64,000 bases of DNA, from positions 1 to 64,000 of the forward strand of contig JAESPD010000008.1 in assembly GCA_016756855.1 (NCBI GenBank), in the 5' to 3' direction. Source of the stretch: a gamma proteobacterium endosymbiont of Lamellibrachia anaximandri. GTDB lineage: Bacteria; Pseudomonadota; Gammaproteobacteria; Chromatiales; Chromatiaceae. The notes under the pieces were generated by a model. That model saw only the letters and a list, made by a program, of their open reading frames with translations, searched no databases and was not told the origin of the DNA. The number at the start of each line of letters is the position of its first letter. Positions within the stretch are counted from its first letter, which is position 1. A program made the position numbers and the translations under genes. This document shows positions 57,421 through 64,000 of the stretch, in pieces.

Positions 57421-57509
57421 CCTTATCTGTCGTTATGGGTAGAATCCCGCCTCTTTCCGTGTGGGGTCCCTCCCGCATCAGGATCAACAGGTTTTCTTGG
57501 GGATAGGCT

Positions 57510-57824
57510 ATGTATGCGGTAATTCAAACCGGCGGCAAGCAGTATCGCGTCTCAGAAGGCGACACCGTCAAGGTGGAGAAGCTGGACGCGGATCAAGGTG
57601 CTTCTGTCGAACTGGATAAGGTTTTGATGGTTGCTGATGGTGAAGATATCAAGGTCGGCACACCTTATGTCGATGGCGGCAGGGTAACGGCCACCGTGAA
57701 ATCCCACGGTCGCGGTAAAAAAGTGAAGATCATCAAGTTCCGTCGCCGTAAACATCACATGAAGCGTCAGGGACATCGTCAGTGGTACACCGAACTGCAG
57801 GTGACCGGTATCAGCGCGAGCTGA
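57510..57824 (+). CDS. rplU: 50S ribosomal protein L21
   Basis: A 104-residue L21. It starts with [18 protein letters not shown] and carries the basic RNA-binding C-terminal part [21 protein letters not shown]. Length and sequence are standard. rpmA follows 12 bases downstream. Confidence 0.97.
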   Translation: MYAVIQTGGKQYRVSEGDTVKVEKLDADQGASVELDKVLMVADGEDIKVGTPYVDGGRVTATVKSHGRGKKVKIIKFRRRKHHMKRQGHRQWYTELQVTGISAS

Positions 57825-57836
57825 GGAGAGAACGAA

Positions 57837-58094
57837 ATGGCACATAAGAAAGCAGGCGGCAGCACACGTAACGGCCGCGATTCAGAATCCAAACGCCTTG
57901 GCGTCAAGATCTACGGCGGTGAGTCCATCAATGCAGGCAGCATCATCGTGCGCCAGCGCGGCACCCGCTTCCATAACGGCGTCAACGTAGGCGTCGGCAA
58001 GGATCACACCCTGTTCGCCAAGGCAGACGGCAAGGTTGTTTTCGAAGTAAAAGGCCCGCGCAACCGCAAGTATGTGAGCGTGGTCACTGACTGA
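57837..58094 (+). CDS. rpmA: 50S ribosomal protein L27
   Basis: An 85-residue L27 beginning [19 protein letters not shown], with [15 protein letters not shown] in the middle. It reaches the peptidyl transferase centre of the ribosome. A terminator-like hairpin follows at 58119-58145, before obgE. Confidence 0.97.
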   Translation: MAHKKAGGSTRNGRDSESKRLGVKIYGGESINAGSIIVRQRGTRFHNGVNVGVGKDHTLFAKADGKVVFEVKGPRNRKYVSVVTD

Positions 58095-58118
58095 CTCAGA
58101 TCCTGACCGGATCAGCAA

Positions 58119-58145
58119 GGGCCTCGTCTTTGACGGGGCTTTTTG
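58119..58145 (+). terminator. Terminator-like hairpin after rpmA
   Basis: GCCTCGTC pairs with GACGGGGC (one G-T wobble) around TTT, followed by TTTTT. It may attenuate transcription into obgE. Confidence 0.65.
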
Positions 58146-58216
58146 CTTTGTGGCTCCTGAACATATCTGCATGAACGCTTGCAGGGGCCGGACATCTCTC
58201 TAGAGACCCACAATAG

Positions 58217-59290
<1,074 letters not shown>

Positions 59291-59296
59291 CGGGAA

Positions 59297-60421
59297 ATGA
59301 TTTCACGCGACTCGATCCCCACTACCAAACGCTGGGTCATCAAGATCGGCAGCGCCCTGCTAACCTCCGACGGCAAGGGTCTTTCGCAGGAGATCCTGTC
59401 ACCCTGGGTGGAGCAGATGGCACAACTCCGGCAGGCCGGTCACGAGATCGTACTGGTCTCCTCAGGCGCCGTCGCCGAGGGCATGAGCCGTATGGGGTGG
59501 AGACGCCGCCCGCACAACCTCAATGAACTACAGGCGGCGGCCGCCATCGGCCAGATGGGGCTGATACGCGCCTACGAGACCTGTTTTCAAAAACATGGCC
59601 TGCACACTGCCCAGGTCCTGCTTACCCGCGACGACCTCGCTGACCGCCCCCGTTATCTCAACGCCCGCAGCACACTGCGCACCCTTGTGAACCTGGGCGT
59701 GGTACCGGTGGTCAATGAAAATGACACCGTGGCCACCGAAGAACTTCGCTTTGGCGACAATGACACCCTGGCAGCCCTGGTGGCAAACCTGATAGAGGCG
59801 GATCTGCTGCTCCTGCTCACCGATCAGGAGGGATTGTTCGATGCCGATCCCCGCTTCAATCCCAAAGCCACCCTGATCAATGAAACCCGCGTGGACAATC
59901 CTCAACTTGACGAGGTAGCCGGTGGCAGCGCGAACGGCCTCGGCTTGGGCGGCATGGTCACAAAGGTGCGGGCCGCCCGACTGGCTGCTCGCTCGGGCAC
60001 CGGCACCATCATCGCCCCCGGCGCCAGACCGGGGGTTTTGGCTGAGATAGCCCAGGGCAAAGAGATAGGCACCCTGTTGAAACCCGTTCAGGAGCCTCAG
60101 GCCGCCCGGAAACGATGGCTTGCAGGCCAACTACAGGTACGAGGCTACCTCACACTGGATGGCGGTGCGGTGCGCGTGCTACAGGAGCAGGGCAGCAGCC
60201 TGCTGGCAGTGGGCGTGACTGATGTCAGCGGTGAATTTTCCCGCGGTGAAGCGGTGGTCTGTCTCGACAGTTCAGGCTGCGAAGTGGCCCGTGGACTTGC
60301 CAATTATAATGCCCAGGAGGCCCGGCGCATCATGGGGCAGCCGAGCAGGCGGATCGAGGAGATACTGGGTTATGTGGATGAGGCGGAGTTGATCCACCGG
60401 GATAATCTTGTGTTGCTTTGA
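59297..60421 (+). CDS. proB: Glutamate 5-kinase
   Basis: A 374-residue kinase for the first step of proline synthesis. The amino acid kinase domain contains [49 protein letters not shown] and [19 protein letters not shown]. The C-terminal PUA domain (about 280-374) includes [21 protein letters not shown]. The gene order rplU-rpmA-obgE-proB is common in gammaproteobacteria. Confidence 0.96.
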   Translation: MISRDSIPTTKRWVIKIGSALLTSDGKGLSQEILSPWVEQMAQLRQAGHEIVLVSSGAVAEGMSRMGWRRRPHNLNELQAAAAIGQMGLIRAYETCFQKHGLHTAQVLLTRDDLADRPRYLNARSTLRTLVNLGVVPVVNENDTVATEELRFGDNDTLAALVANLIEADLLLLLTDQEGLFDADPRFNPKATLINETRVDNPQLDEVAGGSANGLGLGGMVTKVRAARLAARSGTGTIIAPGARPGVLAEIAQGKEIGTLLKPVQEPQAARKRWLAGQLQVRGYLTLDGGAVRVLQEQGSSLLAVGVTDVSGEFSRGEAVVCLDSSGCEVARGLANYNAQEARRIMGQPSRRIEEILGYVDEAELIHRDNLVLL

Positions 60422-60491
60422 TTGTATGAAAACCCACCCGCATATCCCAAAAGCCGGGTACACAGCGAAGCAAGATCAAAACTGTCGGCAT

Positions 60492-60520
60492 AAAAAAACC
60501 GGCTTCCGCCGGTTTTTCTA
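60492..60520. terminator. Bidirectional terminator between proB and rpsT
   Basis: AAAAAAACCGGC, a short CTTCC-type loop, and GCCGGTTTTT form a compact stem with A and T runs on either side. It serves the convergent proB and rpsT genes. Confidence 0.9.
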
Positions 60521-60540
60521 CAGGAGCGGTCGATTACAAC

Positions 60541-60801
60541 TTACAGCGCCTTGATCTGAGCATTCATACGGCTCTTATGACGCGCCGCCTTGTTCTTGTG
60601 GATCAGGCCCTCATCGGCACTGCGATCAATCACGGGCACTGCGCTCTTAAAGGCCTCTGCAGCGCCCTCCTTATTGCCCTCTGCGATCAGATTCACAACC
60701 CTTTTGACGTGGGTGCGCATGGTGCTGCGACGGGACTGGTTGTGCAGATGGCGCTTGTCGGCTTGACGTGCGCGCTTACGGGCTTGGGCTGAATTGGCCA
60801 A
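60541..60801 (-). CDS. rpsT: 30S ribosomal protein S20
   Basis: An 86-residue S20 starting [21 protein letters not shown] and ending [11 protein letters not shown]. The start is TTG at 60801 with GGAG 7 bases upstream; the frame extends to 60819 but those residues do not belong to the family. E. coli rpsT also starts at UUG, and there the weak start matters for autoregulation by S20. It is divergent from murJ. Confidence 0.95.
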   Translation of the reverse strand: MANSAQARKRARQADKRHLHNQSRRSTMRTHVKRVVNLIAEGNKEGAAEAFKSAVPVIDRSADEGLIHKNKAARHKSRMNAQIKAL

Positions 60802-60979
60802 CTTTTGACTCCTGAACATTCATAAAATCGGAAGGGCGCACATTCTGCTCAATAAACAAGTCAATGTCAACTCTTCTCAACGACTTCCGAAAAACTGCCG
60901 ATTTTTTCACTACCTTGTCATGAAATGGGCTTATACTTTGCAGTTATAATAAGTACAACAACGAATCAAGGACAGTTCA

Positions 60980-62515
60980 CTGGCTTCTTTCCTCAAACCC
61001 TTTGCCACTGTCGGCTCAAATACCATGCTCTCCCGCATCCTCGGGTTTGTAAGAGATCTGGTATTGGCGCGCCTGTTCGGGGCCGACGCCACCACGGATG
61101 CCTTCTTCGTCGCCTTCAAGATCCCGAACTTCATGCGTCGCCTGTTCGCCGAGGGGGCATTTTCACTGGCCTTTGTCCCGGTATTGACGGAGTACCGCAG
61201 CCAACGCTCCTTTGCTGAACTGAAAGAGTTTGTCGATAAGATGGCCGGCACCCTAGGCATGGTGCTGCTGTTGACGACCACCATCGGCGTGATCGCGGCG
61301 CCACTATTGGTGATGATCTTCGCGCCGGGCTTCATCGGCGAGGATGAGGGCAAGTATGAGCTGGCGGTGGAGATGCTGCACCTCACCTTCCCCTATCTCT
61401 TCTTCATCTCTCTCACTGCTTTCGCCGGCGGCATCCTGAACGCACACAACCGCTTTGGCGTACCGGCCTTCACCCCCGTGCTGCTCAATATATCGCTGAT
61501 CGGCTGCGCGCTCCTGCTTTCACCACGCATGGAAGAGCCGGTTATGGCGCTGGCTTGGGGCGTCCTCATCGCCGGTGGCGTGCAGTTCATGTTTCAGTTT
61601 CCTTTTCTCTACCAGTTAAATTTGATTCCGAAACCCAAGGTAGCCTTCCGGGACAAGGGTGTCATCCGGGTCATACGGCTGATGATTCCCGCCCTGTTCG
61701 GCGTCTCGGTAAGCCAGCTGAACCTGCTGCTGGATACGCTCATCGCCTCTTTCCTGGTTAGCGGCAGCATCTCCTGGCTCTACTACTCTGACCGCCTGAT
61801 GGAGTTTCCGGTGGGTATTCTCGGAGTTGCTCTCGGCACCGTGATCCTGCCCAACCTGTCGCGCAAACACTCCGAAAAATCACCCGAGGAGTTTTCCAGC
61901 ACCCTGGACTGGGCCCTGCGCGTCACTGTGTTGCTGGGCATTCCCGCAGCTGTAGGGCTGCTGCTGCTGGCAAGCCCGATGTTGATCACCCTGTTCCACT
62001 CCGAAGCCTTCACCACCAACGATGTCGTCATGTCGTCCCAGAGCCTGATGGCCTATGCCCCCGGCCTGATGGCCATCATTCTGATCAAGATCCTGGCACC
62101 TGGCTTCTACGCCAGACAGGATACCCGAACGCCGGTACGGGTCGGTATCATCGCCATGTTCGCCAACATGGCTTTCAATATTATTTTAGTGTTCCCTCTG
62201 GCCCATGCAGGCCTTGCCCTGGCCACGACGCTGTCATCGATCCTCAATGCCTACCTGCTCTACCACTGGCTGAGAAAAGAGCAGATCTATCAACCAAGCC
62301 CTGGATGGAAGCTTATCTGGCTGCGCACAGGGGTAGCCGCAGCAATCATGGGGGCTCTACTCATCTGGGGCAGCGGTGACACAGATGCCTGGCTGCTACT
62401 TGGCACCTGGGAACGCATCCTCCACCTTGCGTTTTGGATCATACTTGGCGCCTGCGTCTACTTTTTCGTCCTCATCTCTTCCGGAATCAGACTGCGCCAT
62501 TTTCGTTCAGCGTAA
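60980..62515 (+). CDS. murJ: Lipid II flippase MurJ, probably initiated at CTG
   Basis: A membrane protein with 14 helices of the MurJ family that flips lipid II for peptidoglycan synthesis. Recognisable stretches are SRILGFVRDLVLARLFGADATTDAFFVAFKIPNF, which includes the conserved Arg and Asp, and RRLFAEGAFSLAFVPVL. From the first ATG (61025) the protein would lack its N-terminal residues. No ATG, GTG or TTG lies between the upstream in-frame stop and 61025. A CTG at 60980 gives ASFLKPFATVGSNT, which matches the family N-terminus, has AAGGA 7 bases upstream, and yields 511 residues, the same length as E. coli MurJ. It lies in the usual rpsT/murJ-ribF-ileS neighbourhood. Confidence 0.9.
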   Translation: MASFLKPFATVGSNTMLSRILGFVRDLVLARLFGADATTDAFFVAFKIPNFMRRLFAEGAFSLAFVPVLTEYRSQRSFAELKEFVDKMAGTLGMVLLLTTTIGVIAAPLLVMIFAPGFIGEDEGKYELAVEMLHLTFPYLFFISLTAFAGGILNAHNRFGVPAFTPVLLNISLIGCALLLSPRMEEPVMALAWGVLIAGGVQFMFQFPFLYQLNLIPKPKVAFRDKGVIRVIRLMIPALFGVSVSQLNLLLDTLIASFLVSGSISWLYYSDRLMEFPVGILGVALGTVILPNLSRKHSEKSPEEFSSTLDWALRVTVLLGIPAAVGLLLLASPMLITLFHSEAFTTNDVVMSSQSLMAYAPGLMAIILIKILAPGFYARQDTRTPVRVGIIAMFANMAFNIILVFPLAHAGLALATTLSSILNAYLLYHWLRKEQIYQPSPGWKLIWLRTGVAAAIMGALLIWGSGDTDAWLLLGTWERILHLAFWIILGACVYFFVLISSGIRLRHFRSA

Positions 62516-62580
62516 GAAGGTGACACAAGTATGTGTCCGGTGCCACCGGATGCAATCTCTTTTTCTGTATATGGCAGAAC

Positions 62581-62610
62581 GTAGGCCCGATCAAGCGTAG
62601 CGGATCGGGC
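62581..62610 (+). repeat. Single REP hairpin (GTAGG family) after murJ
   Basis: GTAGG with stem CCCGATC / GATCGGG around AAGCGTAGCG, followed by C and ATTTTTT. Here a single unit with a T-run downstream could also act as a terminator for murJ. Confidence 0.85.
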
Positions 62611-62671
62611 ATTTTTTCAGCACCTGCAACCACGACAAAGCTCGGCCTTCCCGACGGCGCGGCCACCTTTA

Positions 62672-62706
62672 GCATTTTGCCTTTTGCCTTTTGCCTTTAA
62701 CCTTTT
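62672..62706. repeat. Heptamer tandem repeat CTTTTGC
   Basis: Units ATTTTGC, CTTTTGC, CTTTTGC, CTTTAAC and CTTTTTC follow one another at a 7-base period just upstream of ribF. It belongs to the same family as the runs at 28209-28243 and 31946-31974. Confidence 0.7.
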
Positions 62707-62717
62707 TCTTCATCCCT

Positions 62718-62750
62718 TATAATGAACCGCTTCAAACGAGGCGGTTTTTT
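62718..62750 (+). promoter_or_regulatory. Promoter-like TATAAT and hairpin abutting the ribF start
   Basis: A perfect TATAAT (62718-62723) has a possible -35 TTTAAC 16 bases upstream. Directly downstream, AACCGC (62725-62730) and GCGGTT (62741-62746) form a stem, then T residues run into the ATG at 62751. The putative ribosome binding site GAGGCGG is partly inside the stem, so the fold could limit ribF translation or stop transcription. No known riboswitch is recognised. Confidence 0.4.
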
Positions 62751-63680
62751 ATGCAAGTCATTCGCGGCTTACACAATTTGAGACCAGAACACCGTGGATG
62801 CGTGGCCACTATCGGCAATTTCGATGGCGTGCACCTGGGCCATCAGTCAGTTTTTCAGCATCTGCTCGAAAAAGGGCGCGAATTCGGCCTGCCCGCCACC
62901 GTAGTGACTTTTGAGCCCCAGCCCCGCGAGTTTTTTCAACCTGACGGCGCGCCTGCCCGGCTCACCCGCATGCGGGAAAAGCTGCAAGCGATGAAGGATA
63001 TCGGCATCGAGCGGGTCGTGATCCTGGAATTCGGCAGGAAGATGGCATCGATGCCAGCCGTTGCCTTCGTTGAAGAGTTGCTGGTCAGCGGTCTTGATGC
63101 CCGTTTCCTGTCAGTTGGCGACGACTTCCGTTTCGGCATGGGACGGGAGGGCGACTTCCATCTGCTACAGTCCATGGGAAATCAGCACGGATTCGAGGTG
63201 GAGAACATGAACACCTTCAAGCTGGATGCCGATCGCGTCAGCAGCACCCGCATCCGGCAACTGCTCACTGATGGCAACCTGCAGGCGGCGGAGTTATGCC
63301 TGGGGCGTCCCTATCGCATCTGCGGCCGCGTGGCTCACGGAGACGAACGCGGACGCACCATCGGCTTTCCCACCATGAATGTGAACCTTCATCGCCGTGT
63401 CAGCCCGCTACGCGGCGTCTACGCTGTCAAGGTTCGGGGCCTGGATAAACAGCCACTGCCCGGCGTGGCCAACATAGGTACACGTCCCACGGTGGAGGGT
63501 GACACCCGTTATCTGCTGGAAACCCACCTGTTCGACTTCGATCGCTCAGTCTACGGCGAGCATGTTCAGGTGGAGTTTGTACACAAACTGCGCGACGAAA
63601 AGAGATTCGACTCTTTCGATAATCTGCGCAAGCAGATTCTGGAAGACGCCGCGGCGGCACGTATCGAGCTTGGAGTTTAA
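62751..63680 (+). CDS. ribF: Bifunctional riboflavin kinase/FAD synthetase
   Basis: A 309-residue enzyme that turns riboflavin into FMN and FAD. The N-terminal nucleotidyltransferase has TIGNFDGVHLGHQSVF near residues 20-35 and VGDDFRFGMGREGD near 121. The C-terminal kinase domain has HGDERGRTIGFPTMNVNL near 204 and GVANIGTRPTVEG near 242. The ATG at 62751 starts MQVIRGLHNL; an in-frame extension to 62691 crosses the promoter-like region. ileS follows as in other gammaproteobacteria. Confidence 0.95.
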   Translation: MQVIRGLHNLRPEHRGCVATIGNFDGVHLGHQSVFQHLLEKGREFGLPATVVTFEPQPREFFQPDGAPARLTRMREKLQAMKDIGIERVVILEFGRKMASMPAVAFVEELLVSGLDARFLSVGDDFRFGMGREGDFHLLQSMGNQHGFEVENMNTFKLDADRVSSTRIRQLLTDGNLQAAELCLGRPYRICGRVAHGDERGRTIGFPTMNVNLHRRVSPLRGVYAVKVRGLDKQPLPGVANIGTRPTVEGDTRYLLETHLFDFDRSVYGEHVQVEFVHKLRDEKRFDSFDNLRKQILEDAAAARIELGV

Positions 63681-63703
63681 CCCGCAATTTGAGCAGATAA
63701 CCT

Positions 63704-63789
63704 GTAGGCCTGATCAAGCGTAGCGGATCAGGCAAATGTGCTATGGACGAACAACCGATGCCGGATCCGCTGCGCTTGATCCAGCCTAC
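63704..63789. repeat. REP pair (GTAGG family) between ribF and ileS
   Basis: The left unit is GTAGG with stem CCTGATC / GATCAGG around AAGCGTAGCG. The right unit, in opposite orientation, is GGATCCGCTGCGCTTGATCC then AGCCTAC. The spacer is about 30 bases. Confidence 0.85.
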
Positions 63790-63891
63790 ATTCTGAATCG
63801 AGACTCCCGAAATCAGCAAGATCCTTTGCGCATTGGCCCGGTTTGCGGTTCAATAGCCCACTTTTCTTGAAATCCACCCAGGCAGCCGTCC

Positions 63892-64000
63892 GTGAGCGAC
63901 TATAAGCAGACCCTCAACCTCCCCAAAACCGCCTTCCCGATGCGTGGCAATCTGGCCCAGCGCGAGCCGGAGATGCTGAAGAAGTGGGAGGAAAACAATC
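63892..64000 (+). CDS. ileS: Isoleucyl-tRNA synthetase, N-terminal part (cut by window end)
   Basis: The first 36 codons only. The frame starts at GTG 63892 (the conserved [20 protein letters not shown]) and continues [15 protein letters not shown], which is the standard N-terminus of gammaproteobacterial IleRS. The catalytic HIGH motif would lie just beyond the window. Position after ribF is as expected. Confidence 0.93.
   Translation, partial: MSDYKQTLNLPKTAFPMRGNLAQREPEMLKKWEENN

Noticed and set aside
62520..62552. GACACA/TGTGTC and TCCGG/CCGGA small palindromes after murJ
   Set aside because: Short, overlapping and without a T-run; no copy or context to support a function.

Overview
The window is a chromosomal segment, mostly coding and rather GC-rich, from a gammaproteobacterium. 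Gene order and protein types point there: rpsT / murJ-ribF-ileS, rplU-rpmA-obgE-proB, pilB-pilC-pilD-coaE, rluD-pgeF, bamD and mlaA. Two secreted Gly/Tyr/Trp-rich proteins that look like sulfur globule proteins, together with a type-E (HdrB-like) succinate dehydrogenase/fumarate reductase, suggest a sulfur-oxidising lineage, free-living or symbiotic. That placement is inference; no rRNA is present to confirm it, and I recognised no tRNA.

Layout. 1-3.3 kb: a transposase tail, an outer-membrane DUF481 protein, an alpha/beta hydrolase and a Xre-RES toxin-antitoxin pair. 3.3-9.7 kb (minus strand): the pyruvate dehydrogenase genes aceE, aceF and lpdA, with a small CxxC carboxymuconolactone-decarboxylase-family protein between aceF and lpdA. 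10-11.2 kb: two sulfur globule-like proteins, one with an unusual coiled-coil extension. 11.3-14.3 kb: pyrC, mlaA, rnt and a monothiol glutaredoxin. 14.6-22.6 kb: a type I restriction-modification locus in the order hsdR, RAYT transposase, hsdR tail fragment, hsdS, rhuM, hsdM. 22.7-28.1 kb (minus strand): a secreted von Willebrand A protein, a DUF4412-like protein and a HExxH metallopeptidase-like protein. I could not match this three-gene set to any named system.

28.3-36.9 kb: the three-subunit type-E succinate dehydrogenase, an asparagine-synthetase-family amidotransferase of the NAGGN type, a lone hydantoinase B-type protein, sodB and a TetR regulator. 37-44.7 kb: a MAPEG protein, a CopD-like membrane protein, argD-argF, an SH3/coiled-coil membrane protein, then plsC-like, def, a GcvR-like ACT protein, pgeF and rluD on the minus strand. 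44.7-48 kb: bamD, glnB, nadE and a small PP0621-family protein. 48-56.8 kb: a type IV pilus region (pilS, pilR, pilA, a second pilin, pilB, pilC, pilD) with a good sigma-54 promoter in front of pilA. 56.8-64 kb: coaE, rplU, rpmA, obgE, proB, rpsT, murJ, ribF and the start of ileS.

Intergenic DNA is rich in repeats of at least four kinds. (1) GTAGG-headed REP hairpins whose stems covary, linked to the RAYT transposase in the restriction locus. (2) Long inverted repeats built from a CTTCGTG motif. (3) Tandem heptamers of the type CTTTTGC/CTGTTAC. (4) One TGTCATTTCGA inverted repeat between pilC and pilD. The most unusual points are the RAYT insertion that duplicated the hsdR tail while keeping hsdS translationally coupled, the VWA-DUF4412-metallopeptidase operon, the extended sulfur globule protein, and a probable CTG start codon for murJ.
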